Below are positions 13,630 to 21,525 of a DNA stretch of 22,522 nucleotides, in pieces. The notes beneath the pieces were generated by a model. That model worked only from the letters and a program-made list of their open reading frames with translations. It had not been told where the DNA came from and searched no databases. Origin of the DNA: MED-G78 sp964343355 (lineage in GTDB: Bacteria > Pseudomonadota > Gammaproteobacteria > Magnimaribacterales > D2472); contig CAYFJC010000019.1 of assembly GCA_964343355.1 (NCBI GenBank), forward strand, positions 1 through 22,522. Direction: 5' to 3'. The translations under genes were made by a program, and so were the position numbers. Position 1 is the stretch's first letter. Each line of letters begins with the position of its first letter.

Positions 13630-15727
13630 ATCTTACTGACACCCCAGCGTGCCTAGGATCTCCATGCCTCTCATATAATGTATCTTCAAAATTTGGCGCC
13701 TCATTTCCAAAGTAAAAGCCTCTTACTGAATAGTAGGTATCAAAAACATTTCTTACCCATAAGGTATAGCTCCAATCTTTATTTTTATAGCCATAATTAA
13801 TATTCATTAAGTTGTATGACTTGGATTTATTATTATGAGAATCTGAGTAATAAAATTCACTCTTGCCTGTCACATCAGCTGACAGATATGTCTTTGATGT
13901 AAGAGACCAATTTATTCCAAATGCAAAACTTTTTTCTGGAGCATGCGCTTGCGCTCTTCCCTCAAGGTCAGGTCGAGACTGCCAATTTTTTATTTCGGTT
14001 TTAAGGATTCCAACATTAGCAAATATATTGATATCAGTCATAACTTCCATATCAAGATTTATTTCTAATCCATAGTTAACTCCCTCAGCAGCATTCTGAG
14101 TTAAGAAGGAAAAAGTATTTGGATCTTTAGGATCTATTTGAGTTGATATTAAAACTTGTTGGTCTTCTCTGTCAGAATAAAATAGAACACTTTCAATATT
14201 TAATCTGGAATCTAAAATTCTTGAGTTAATACCTATTTCATAATTAGTAAGAAATTCTGGATTATATGTAAGATCTTTATTTGTGACATCGCCACCCAAA
14301 CCCAAACCAAGATTAAATCCACCTTGTTTATATCCTTTAGCAATACTAATAAAAATATTAGATCCAGTTTTTATATTTTTTATTAGAGATATTTTTCCTC
14401 CCGACATATCATTCGATGGATTAAAAGACTCTCCAAAAGAATCAAAATATTTTGACTCCCAATCTTCCATTCGCAAACCTAACGAGATCTTCGTTGACTC
14501 TGAAAGAAGATAATCTACATTTCCAAAAAATGACAAGTTTTCTGATTTATATGAACTTGAGGATGTTGATTCACTGGCATAAGGACCATAAGGATCTGAT
14601 GGATCACCGTAAATACCATCGTCATATTTCAAATTTGTCTCTTTTAACTCTAAATAGTTTATTCCGGCGACCCATTCAATAAGATTATTGGCTAAAAAGT
14701 CTGCTTTATCTGAAACTAGTCTAAATTCTTGGCTAAATGAGCTTCTATCTCTTAAGGTCTCTGAGAAATAGTCATATGTATAGGGTGCATGAGAGTCTGT
14801 ATTACCCCAGTCAGCATCATAACTAAAAACCACACTAGTATCTGTTGAGCTAGTAAGACTTTGAAGCTCAAACCTATCAAATGCACGAAATACTTTTAAT
14901 CCATAAGCATTGGTCTTTTGTGAGTCCATTCCTGGTCTATCAGAGAGAGTATTTAAACTTCCATCCAAGGTCCAAATATCAGCGGGGTCATCCATATCAA
15001 CCTGCATAACTAAAAAATCAACTGATGTCTTGTCATCAAGTTTCCAATTCACCTTTAAGCGAGCGGTGGTTTCATCTTTTCTTGATGTATCTGATCTATT
15101 TAGATATAAATTTTTTCTATAACCATTAGATTTATCTTTTCTTAAAACCAGTCTGTATGAAAGATCACTATTTGCTTTAAAAGGTCCACCAAAAGCAACA
15201 CCTGCACTTTTAGTTCCATAAGATCCTATAGTCACTTCACTAGTGCCTTCAAATTTATCTGTTGGATCTTTAGTTTTTATGTAAATTAGTCCAGCTAAAG
15301 CATTCGCACCAATTCTAGATCCTTGGGGACCTCTATATATTTCAATTTGATCTAGATCAAAAGTTGTAGCAATTCCACCTTGGCCTGAGTAGTCAATATC
15401 ATCTATTAAAAAACCAACTGATGAATTGGGAGTCCCTTGATATCCAGATCTCTCGCCAATACCCCTAATCTGAAAATAACGTGCTCTTGAATCGCTGGCA
15501 GCAAAATTTAAATTAGGTACTAAATATGAAAGTTGTTCGAAGTGTTTAAGCGGCTGAGATTTAATGGTTTCCTCATTAAGTACCAAAACGCTTGAATCTT
15601 CTTGATCTGCTGTAGTTTGACGCCAATCGCCTTTAATAATAATTTCTTCGATAGTTTCAGATATTAATTGAGAACTAAAAAAAGAAAGAAATAAAGATAT
15701 AAATAGACTGGTTCTGATGATATTCAT
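13619..15727 (-). CDS. TonB-dependent outer-membrane receptor, probable thiamine receptor
   Basis: A 702-residue outer-membrane beta-barrel energised by TonB. It has a signal peptide (about residues 1-23), a TonB box-like EEIIIKGD directly after it, a plug domain (LNEETIKSQPLKHFEQLSYL through GFLIDDIDY and IEIYRGPQGSRIGANALAG, about residues 47-150) and a barrel that ends with SVRYDF, the terminal aromatic expected for assembly by the BAM machinery. The gene follows a TPP riboswitch whose aptamer reaches its start codon, so expression should fall when cell TPP is high. With the following permease and kinase it forms a complete uptake route. Thiamine is the likely ligand, but a precursor such as the pyrimidine or thiazole moiety is possible. 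The ribosome site is GGAGGAA, 4 nt before ATG and inside the aptamer. Confidence 0.92.
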   Translation of the reverse strand: MNIIRTSLFISLFLSFFSSQLISETIEEIIIKGDWRQTTADQEDSSVLVLNEETIKSQPLKHFEQLSYLVPNLNFAASDSRARYFQIRGIGERSGYQGTPNSSVGFLIDDIDYSGQGGIATTFDLDQIEIYRGPQGSRIGANALAGLIYIKTKDPTDKFEGTSEVTIGSYGTKSAGVAFGGPFKANSDLSYRLVLRKDKSNGYRKNLYLNRSDTSRKDETTARLKVNWKLDDKTSVDFLVMQVDMDDPADIWTLDGSLNTLSDRPGMDSQKTNAYGLKVFRAFDRFELQSLTSSTDTSVVFSYDADWGNTDSHAPYTYDYFSETLRDRSSFSQEFRLVSDKADFLANNLIEWVAGINYLELKETNLKYDDGIYGDPSDPYGPYASESTSSSSYKSENLSFFGNVDYLLSESTKISLGLRMEDWESKYFDSFGESFNPSNDMSGGKISLIKNIKTGSNIFISIAKGYKQGGFNLGLGLGGDVTNKDLTYNPEFLTNYEIGINSRILDSRLNIESVLFYSDREDQQVLISTQIDPKDPNTFSFLTQNAAEGVNYGLEINLDMEVMTDINIFANVGILKTEIKNWQSRPDLEGRAQAHAPEKSFAFGINWSLTSKTYLSADVTGKSEFYYSDSHNNKSKSYNLMNINYGYKNKDWSYTLWVRNVFDTYYSVRGFYFGNEAPNFEDTLYERHGDPRHAGVSVRYDF

Positions 15728-15810
15728 GCAATTCCTCCGCCATTATTAAATGGATCAGGTTCAAAGGGTCCCTATTAAGATCTCAGGTCAGAATGACCAC
15801 CCCTTTGCAG
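15728..15810 (-). promoter_or_regulatory. TPP riboswitch (thi-box), compact form
   Basis: Read on the minus strand, all parts of the TPP aptamer are present: P1 TGCAA/TTGCA (15805-15809 with 15727-15731), P2 GGGT/ACCC, P3 GGTCA/TGACC, the pyrimidine-sensing CTGAGA (15779-15784), the invariant ACCTGATC, and P5 CCATT/AATGG, followed by GGAGGAA (15732-15738). GGAGGAA is both the conserved aptamer junction and the ribosome-binding site of the receptor gene, and the P1 3' arm reaches the A of ATG. There is no room for a terminator, so TPP binding must block translation directly. It controls the receptor-permease-kinase operon. Confidence 0.95.
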
Positions 15811-15857
15811 TTAAGTTTGTATATTAAATCAAATTAGATTTTGATCATACTCCTATA

Positions 15858-17054
15858 TTATTTTTTATATTCAGCCGCTTCCTCAGAACCATCTGTTGCA
15901 GTTCCTTTAGAATATGAATGAGCTCCCATTCCAGCTAAGTCTCCATCTTGAACAATTAAGTATGGATCTCTGATAGGCTCTCCAGCAAAGAAACATTCTA
16001 AGATTTCTCTTACACCAGCTGCGTATCTAGTTTGAGCTGACAGTGAAGTTCCTGATGTATGAGGCGTCATCCCATGGTTGGGCATTGTTCTCCATACATG
16101 GTCATTTGGTGCAGGTTGAGGGAACCATACATCACCAGCATAGCCACTTAGTTGTCCTGACTCTAGAGCTCTTGCAACAGCATCTTTATCGCAGATTTTT
16201 CCTCTGGCAGTATTAATTAATGTAGCGCCCCTTTTCATCTTACCAATCAGTTCATCATCAAAGAGGTTTTCAGTTTCTGGATGAAGAGGACAATTAATAG
16301 TGACGACATCACAAGCAGCCACTAAAGACTCTACTGAATCATGAAATGTAAGGTTGAGTTCTTGCTCAACTTCATTGGACAGTCTATGTCTATCAAAATA
16401 GTGAAGATGTGTATCAAAAGGCTTCATCTTTCTTAAAACATCTAGGCCTATTCTTCCGGCAGCAACAGTTCCGATATGCATGCCTTCAACATCATAGGAT
16501 CTTTGAACTGCATCAGCTATATTCCAACCACCTTCATTAACTATTCTATGTTGTGTATGGTAATCACGAACCATCGATAGAATCATCATTACAATATGCT
16601 CTGCAACAGATCTTGAATTACAGTAAGTTACTTCAACCACATCTACTTTATTGTCCATAGCTGCTTGAAGATCAACATGATCTGACCCAATCCCAGCAGT
16701 AATTGCCATCTTAAGATTTGGAGCTGACTCCATGCCTTTTCTAGTTAAGTAGTATGGAAAGAAAGGCTGCGATATAACAATATCAGAATCAACTAATTCT
16801 CTATCAGCTTCACATCCCTCGCCATCCTTATCTGAGGTAACAACTAAAGTGTGTCCTGCGTCTTCTAAGAACTTCCTTAGTCCAAGTTCTCCAGATACAC
16901 AACCAAGTAACTCACCTGGAGTAAAATCTAAATCTTTAGGTGAAGGAAGACTCATTCCATCTGGATACTTATCTAATTTAGGTAAATCATCTCTGGCATA
17001 TTTTTCAGGCATGCCTGTTTTTGGATCATCATATAGTACGCATAGTATTTTCAT
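15858..17054 (-). CDS. fdh: NAD-dependent formate dehydrogenase
   Basis: A cytoplasmic homodimer of the D-2-hydroxyacid dehydrogenase superfamily that oxidises formate to CO2 with NAD+, without metal. The 398-residue product aligns along its whole length with the well-studied Pseudomonas sp. 101 enzyme and keeps its numbering: Asn146 (TYCNSRSVAEH), the dinucleotide loop GTVAAGRIG at 195-203, Asp221 (HYFDRHR, selects NAD over NADP), Arg284 (NTARGK), Gln313 (WFPQPAP) and His332 (MTPHTSG). The C-terminal GAHSYSKGTATDGSEEAA is also the classical form. A GGGAGAG ribosome site precedes the ATG. It stands alone, without folate C1 genes nearby, and lies between a peptidase gene and the thiamine operon on the same strand. 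Formate from C1 metabolism would give reducing power; its codon use looks slightly richer in G+C than the neighbouring kinase gene. Confidence 0.95.
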   Translation of the reverse strand: MKILCVLYDDPKTGMPEKYARDDLPKLDKYPDGMSLPSPKDLDFTPGELLGCVSGELGLRKFLEDAGHTLVVTSDKDGEGCEADRELVDSDIVISQPFFPYYLTRKGMESAPNLKMAITAGIGSDHVDLQAAMDNKVDVVEVTYCNSRSVAEHIVMMILSMVRDYHTQHRIVNEGGWNIADAVQRSYDVEGMHIGTVAAGRIGLDVLRKMKPFDTHLHYFDRHRLSNEVEQELNLTFHDSVESLVAACDVVTINCPLHPETENLFDDELIGKMKRGATLINTARGKICDKDAVARALESGQLSGYAGDVWFPQPAPNDHVWRTMPNHGMTPHTSGTSLSAQTRYAAGVREILECFFAGEPIRDPYLIVQDGDLAGMGAHSYSKGTATDGSEEAAEYKK

Positions 17055-17175
17055 ATTTCTCTCCCATAAAAAAAATTACTTCTCTGATCATAATTCAATA
17101 ATTCAAAATTTAATATGTCTAAATTCTAAACTATTATGGTTTGCATTAACTATATGTAATCTGTCTTTAAAAGAA

Positions 17176-19287
17176 TTAATTCATTGAGGATAATGCAAAT
17201 CCATATACATCCGAAATTTGTTCTATCTTTTTATCTTTTGGAGTTCCTGCACCATGACCAGCCCTATCTTCTATTCTAATAAGAATTGGGTTTTCACAAC
17301 CTTGTGATGCTTGAAGTCTAGCAGCAAATTTAAATGAGTGAGATGGAACAACTCTATCGTCTCTCTTTGAAGTTGTTACAAGTGTAGGAGGATAGCACTC
17401 ACCGTTTTCAATATTATGATATGGGGAATAGGACAGTAGATTATAAAACTCATTGGTTTTTTCTGGAGAACCATAATCACTCTCCCAAGCCCAGCCAATA
17501 GTAAATTTATTAAATCTAAGCATATCTAGAACTCCTACTTGAGGAATAGCTGCAGCAAATAGCTTTGGATTTTGCAGCATAGTAGCAGCAACCAACAAGC
17601 CCCCATTAGATCCACCCTGAATAGCAGTCGTTGAGGTCGAGCCAATTTTAGATTTATGAAGATACTTTGCCGCAAATGCAAAATCATCAAAAACATTTTG
17701 TTTATTCAGCAGCATTCCATCTGCGTGCCAAGCCTCTCCATACTCACCACCACCCCTAAGGTTAGCAACAGCTACAACACCACCTTGATTCATCCAAGCT
17801 AAATAACTCTTTGAAAATCTAGGTAAGATTGAAATATTGAATCCTCCATAACCATAAAGCAGGACAGGTGTTGAAGAATTAAGCTTACTGCTTTTTTTAT
17901 AACTAACATGTAGAGGTATTTTTGTTCCGTCCTTAGATTTATAAAATTTTAATTCTGATGTGTAATCTGAAGTATTAAAATCTGGTAACTCTTGCGCCCA
18001 AAATAGTTCGCTAGAATTCTTAGCTAGATCCATTTTGTGTATTTGAGACGGAGTTGTGAAATTTGTATAACTAAAATAAGTTTCCGTATCATCTATATTT
18101 CCACTAAAGCCCCCAATGCTCCCTTTAAAATTACCTTTAAGTTTATGGCTGAAGGAGCCATCTAAATTATAAAAATTTACCAGAGAAAGCGTATCTTCAA
18201 GATAGATCACAGCAAAAGAATTATTTATTACATTCACGTTCGAAATTGAATTCTTTGTTTCAGCAATAACTTCTGACCATTCCATGCTTTGATCTTCATT
18301 AATTTCTAACTTAACAACTTTCCCATTTGGAGCGTTATCAGTAGTGTAAAACCATAAAATATTATCTTTTGATGATATTAAATTATAGGCACCAATAAGT
18401 TCATCAATTAAAGGGATAAATTCTCCATTAGCTTCTAGCTGAACATAAACTCTATTTCTTTCATCTGTTCCTTCTCCAATTGATAAGATTTTATAAGCAG
18501 TATCTTTAATAACGCTTATTCCAAAACTCCATCTAGGTTTTTCAGAATTTTTATAAATTAATTTATCTTTAGATTGAGCGGTATTAAGAGTGTGAAATAA
18601 AAGTTGAGGGGCTTCATTAACTTCAAGAAGAGCTTCTCCGTCTGGCTCATCATATTTTAAGTAATAGAATCCAGAATTATCATTCTCCCAAACAGCATTA
18701 GAGAATTTTGTCCATAAAAGATCATCTTCAAGCAAAGATTTATCTGCTATTGTCAGTATCTTCCAACTTTTCCAATCAGAGCCGCCGTCTGATATAGAGT
18801 AAGCCATATATTCTGCATTCGGACTGATGCTGATATTACCAAGTGAAACTGTTCCATCATCTGAGAACTTATTGGGATCAAGTAAAACCTCTTCGTCACA
18901 AGCATCACAGGCTTTCATCATTAACTTACTTTGCTGCCACTCTCCATTATTAACATAGTAAAAAGTTTTGCCTTCTTTTTTAAAGGGTGTACTTATAGAA
19001 TCGCTAACCCATATTTTAGAGAGATCTTCTTTTATAGCAGTCTTTATTTTTGTCTCTTTAATAAAGGTCTGAGTGAAAGCGTTTTGTTTGGCAACCCAAG
19101 CGTTTGCTTCATCGCTAGTGAAATCTTCTAACCATCTATAAGGATCTGATATCTCAGTTCCGTGTAAAGTTTCAATAAAAGGAACTGTTTTTGTATCAGG
19201 ATAAGTAATTAAATTATTTTCTGTTGTATTCTCAGTTGAGCAACTGAAGAGGACAAAGAAAAAACCGTAGACTATAATATTTCTCAT
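17176..19287 (-). CDS. Prolyl oligopeptidase-family serine peptidase (S9A), lipoprotein
   Basis: Cleaves short peptides after proline. The 703-residue length fits the family. The N-terminus is a lipoprotein signal with lipobox LFSC (Cys16), so the mature enzyme is probably anchored in the periplasm. The opening DPYRWLED is the family hallmark, a seven-bladed propeller follows (about residues 75-420), and the C-terminal alpha/beta hydrolase domain carries Ser560 (GGSNGG), Asp643 (SKRDDRVVP) and His678 (EDRAGHG), which correspond to the porcine Ser554/Asp641/His680 triad; the substrate-binding Arg645 is present. LRGGGEYGEAWH is also typical. It likely finishes breakdown of proline-containing peptides taken up from seawater. 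The divergent YciC-like gene starts only 28 nt away, so their promoters must overlap or lie within coding sequence. Confidence 0.95.
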   Translation of the reverse strand: MRNIIVYGFFFVLFSCSTENTTENNLITYPDTKTVPFIETLHGTEISDPYRWLEDFTSDEANAWVAKQNAFTQTFIKETKIKTAIKEDLSKIWVSDSISTPFKKEGKTFYYVNNGEWQQSKLMMKACDACDEEVLLDPNKFSDDGTVSLGNISISPNAEYMAYSISDGGSDWKSWKILTIADKSLLEDDLLWTKFSNAVWENDNSGFYYLKYDEPDGEALLEVNEAPQLLFHTLNTAQSKDKLIYKNSEKPRWSFGISVIKDTAYKILSIGEGTDERNRVYVQLEANGEFIPLIDELIGAYNLISSKDNILWFYTTDNAPNGKVVKLEINEDQSMEWSEVIAETKNSISNVNVINNSFAVIYLEDTLSLVNFYNLDGSFSHKLKGNFKGSIGGFSGNIDDTETYFSYTNFTTPSQIHKMDLAKNSSELFWAQELPDFNTSDYTSELKFYKSKDGTKIPLHVSYKKSSKLNSSTPVLLYGYGGFNISILPRFSKSYLAWMNQGGVVAVANLRGGGEYGEAWHADGMLLNKQNVFDDFAFAAKYLHKSKIGSTSTTAIQGGSNGGLLVAATMLQNPKLFAAAIPQVGVLDMLRFNKFTIGWAWESDYGSPEKTNEFYNLLSYSPYHNIENGECYPPTLVTTSKRDDRVVPSHSFKFAARLQASQGCENPILIRIEDRAGHGAGTPKDKKIEQISDVYGFALSSMN

Positions 19288-19315
19288 AATTTTTTATATA
19301 AATTTTTTTACCATT

Positions 19316-20035
19316 ATGAACCAATTTAAATCAGCTTGGCAATTTGCATTTACTCACTGGCAATTTCTTGCAGTCTTAGCTTTTCCTGTCTTTTTAGTTG
19401 AGGTCATTACTGCATATTACTTAACCGATGCAACCTTGTTATTAGAAGCAGGAAATATGGATGATATTGGGCTATATTTTGAAACTAACTCGATGCCTAT
19501 TACCCTTCTATCCTTTATTTCTATTATTTTGAGTATATCTTTTACAGGTGGAGTCTTTGTGGCATTTGATGCTTTAACAACAGGCAAGGATATAAAACCA
19601 TTTGATGCTTTATTTATTGGTTTTAAAAAGTTTTTCCCATTGCTTGGAGCTCTAATGCTTTGTTATCTTATCTTTTCGCTAGGATTTCTAATGTTAATTC
19701 TTCCTGGGTTTTATTTGGCAGGAAGACTGGGATTAACTCCAGCTTACGTTATGTTTGAAGGAACAGGCGTTAGGGACTCTATTACTAAATCTTGGGAAGT
19801 AACAGATGAGCATGGAACTATTTTATTTTTTTTAACTTTTACATTTTTTGCATTAAGCTCGGCCCTAGGCATGATTGTTATTTCTGCTTTACCAATGGCG
19901 GCAGGTGGAGGGAGTTCAATACTTCAACTTATTCTTGCAGGTGTTGTTGAATATACATTTGTATTTCCATGGGTCTATATATACTTCAGTTTATATTCAT
20001 CTTTAAAGAGTTCTGATTCAGATGCCGTTAAATAA
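19316..20035 (+). CDS. YciC/UPF0259-like polytopic membrane protein
   Basis: A 239-residue inner-membrane protein with about five to six hydrophobic segments. The conserved centre reads ILPGFYLAGRLGLTPAYVM followed by FEGTGVRDSITKSWEVT, a pattern of the glycerophosphoryl-diester/YciC-like membrane family (PG at a helix end, L.P..., then a cytoplasmic S...SW..). The N-terminal NQFKSAWQFAFTHWQF is amphipathic and probably lies on the membrane surface. E. coli YciC has a related layout but its role is not well defined, so no function can be given. It is the first gene of a rightward run leading to the phospholipid genes, 21 nt before the P-loop kinase gene, which hints at a membrane-related role. 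ATG is 28 nt from the divergent peptidase gene with no clear Shine-Dalgarno. Confidence 0.7.
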   Translation: MNQFKSAWQFAFTHWQFLAVLAFPVFLVEVITAYYLTDATLLLEAGNMDDIGLYFETNSMPITLLSFISIILSISFTGGVFVAFDALTTGKDIKPFDALFIGFKKFFPLLGALMLCYLIFSLGFLMLILPGFYLAGRLGLTPAYVMFEGTGVRDSITKSWEVTDEHGTILFFLTFTFFALSSALGMIVISALPMAAGGGSSILQLILAGVVEYTFVFPWVYIYFSLYSSLKSSDSDAVK

Positions 20036-20056
20036 ATTAAATTCAAGGACTCAATT

Positions 20057-20467
20057 ATGAAAGTGTTAGTAATGGGCTTGCCTGGAAGTGGTAAAACATA
20101 TCTTACTGAACGATTAGTGCCCCTTTTAAGTGCTGCTTGGTATAACGCTGATAAGGTTAGAGAAATGGCAAATGATTGGGATTTTTCAGATGAAGGCAGA
20201 AGAAGACAGTCTCTTAGAATGCGAAGCTTTGCTGATTTTGAAAAATTACATGGTAGATGTGTTGTGTGTGACTTTGTATGTCCAACTCAAGAAACGAGAG
20301 AGAACTTTGATGCAGATATTGTTGTGTGGATGGATACTATTAAAGAAGGTAGATACGAAGATACTAATAAATTATTTCAAAATCCTGAAAATGTAAGTTT
20401 TCATATTACTGAATGGAATGATCATAATCATGAAGATATTGCTAAGGAGATTTTAAAAAATGTTTGA
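20057..20467 (+). CDS. Short CysC-like P-loop kinase
   Basis: A 136-residue P-loop protein. Walker A is GLPGSGKT (residues 7-14). The next segments recall adenylylsulfate kinase (CysC): WYNADKVRE (like LDGDxVR), DFSDEGRRRQSLRMRSFADF (like the FSxxDRxxNxRR lid), VCDFVCPTQETRENF (like the SP..xxR segment) and GRYEDTNKLF near residue 100. It is shorter than CysC (about 180-200) and replaces several substrate-site residues, so its substrate may not be adenylylsulfate. No ATP sulfurylase gene is present. Its last 8 nt overlap the start of a nucleotidylyltransferase gene, so the two proteins are made together and probably act in one pathway. The cluster then continues into psd and pssA. Role unknown; activation of a small alcohol or acid by phosphorylation followed by nucleotide transfer is an inference. 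Confidence 0.75.
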   Translation: MKVLVMGLPGSGKTYLTERLVPLLSAAWYNADKVREMANDWDFSDEGRRRQSLRMRSFADFEKLHGRCVVCDFVCPTQETRENFDADIVVWMDTIKEGRYEDTNKLFQNPENVSFHITEWNDHNHEDIAKEILKNV

Positions 20468-20849
20468 TTGGAAACAACCAACTGTACAAATGCTCGGAAG
20501 ATGGCAGCCATGGCATGACGGCCATCAAGCTTTATTTAAAAGATGTGTTGCTAAAACTGGACAAGTCGCCATTCAGGTAAGAGATGTTCAAGGTGCTTCA
20601 GGCGGAGATGGTCAAGCTGATAATCCTTTTGATTGGAATACTGTTTGTAAAAATATAGAAGACGGTCTCAAGGTAGATGGTTTTGAAAGAGGCAGAGAAT
20701 ACGAGATCATGCTTGTACCTAATATTGTAAATATTACTTATGGTCGCGGCGTTGGTTATGTTTTTGAAGAAGAAACTTTTGATGAGTCTATTACTGATAT
20801 TAGCGCTACAAAAATTAGAAAAGATATGAGAAATAAGGGCGAGCTCTAG
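20460..20849 (+). CDS. Short HxGH-type nucleotidylyltransferase
   Basis: A 129-residue protein of the cytidylyltransferase/NMN adenylyltransferase-like fold. The N-terminal GRWQPWHDGHQALF contains the HxGH motif (His19, Gly21-His22 region) that binds ATP or CTP phosphates, and the C-terminal DISATKIRKDM is the ISxxxIR motif that completes the site. Between them VQVRDVQG- and NPFDWNTV-like segments form the central sheet. It is shorter than NadM or CoaD. It overlaps the upstream kinase gene by 8 nt and precedes psd by 9 nt with a GGGAAG ribosome site between. A kinase plus a nucleotidylyltransferase is the logic of CDP-alcohol formation (as in CDP-ethanolamine), so a phospholipid head-group role would fit the neighbours, but NAD or sugar-nucleotide roles remain possible. 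I do not recognise a named gene. Confidence 0.75.
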   Translation: MFDWKQPTVQMLGRWQPWHDGHQALFKRCVAKTGQVAIQVRDVQGASGGDGQADNPFDWNTVCKNIEDGLKVDGFERGREYEIMLVPNIVNITYGRGVGYVFEEETFDESITDISATKIRKDMRNKGEL

Positions 20850-20858
20850 GGAAGAACT

Positions 20859-21518
20859 ATGTCTTTATCAAAAAATAAATTTCTATCATTTATTCATCCT
20901 GAGGGATGGAGGTTCGCTTTAATTGCTTTATGTATATCAGTTTTATTCTTTTTTATCTGGATTCCTCTTGCAGTTCTTGGGTGCCTAATTACTTTATTTA
21001 TAATATGGTTCTTTAGAGATCCTGAAAGAGTTACTCCTTCTATCCCAGGAACTATATATAGTCCTGCAGATGGAGTTATTTGTTTAATAGATGAATCTTT
21101 ACCGCCATTAGAATCTGAATTAGAGCCTGTAATTATGAAAAGAGTTTGTGTTTTCATGAATGTCTTTAATGTCCATGTAAACAGAAGCCCAATCGCAGGC
21201 AAAGTGACAAAAATTGCTTATACGAAAGGAAGTTTTTTGAATGCAAGTTTAGATAAAGCTAGTGAAAAAAATGAAAGGAATGCTTTGGTTATTCAAACCA
21301 AAGATAATGTCGAGATAGTCGTTGTTCAAATTGCAGGTTTAATTGCTAGAAGAATTTTGAGCTTTATTAAAGATGGGCATACCCTTAGTGCAGGTGAGAG
21401 ATTTGGTTTAATTAGATTTGGATCAAGGGTTGATATTTATTTTCCTATTAATACTCAGATTGATTGCAGTTTAAATCAAAAAGTTGTGGCTGGAGAGTCA
21501 GTGCTTGCATCTTTATAA
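20859..21518 (+). CDS. psd: Phosphatidylserine decarboxylase, short (archaeal-type) proenzyme
   Basis: Converts phosphatidylserine to phosphatidylethanolamine at the inner membrane. The 219-residue length and two N-terminal membrane segments (about residues 17-50) fit the short PSD-A type rather than the 320-residue E. coli enzyme. Conserved elements are WFFRDPER, SPADG (68-72), FMNVFNVHVNRSP (99-111) and the self-cleavage site RFGSRVDIYFP, where Ser189 becomes the pyruvoyl group. The usual LGST is replaced by FGS, as is normal for this branch. It lies 8 nt before pssA, which supplies its substrate, so the pair makes phosphatidylethanolamine. The ribosome site GGGAAG overlaps the end of the upstream gene. 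Confidence 0.95.
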   Translation: MSLSKNKFLSFIHPEGWRFALIALCISVLFFFIWIPLAVLGCLITLFIIWFFRDPERVTPSIPGTIYSPADGVICLIDESLPPLESELEPVIMKRVCVFMNVFNVHVNRSPIAGKVTKIAYTKGSFLNASLDKASEKNERNALVIQTKDNVEIVVVQIAGLIARRILSFIKDGHTLSAGERFGLIRFGSRVDIYFPINTQIDCSLNQKVVAGESVLASL

Positions 21519-21525
21519 CTAGGTT

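Noticed and set aside
16849..17187. A 112-codon open frame on the plus strand
   Set aside because: It is antisense to the start of formate dehydrogenase, which is unmistakable, and resembles no protein I know.
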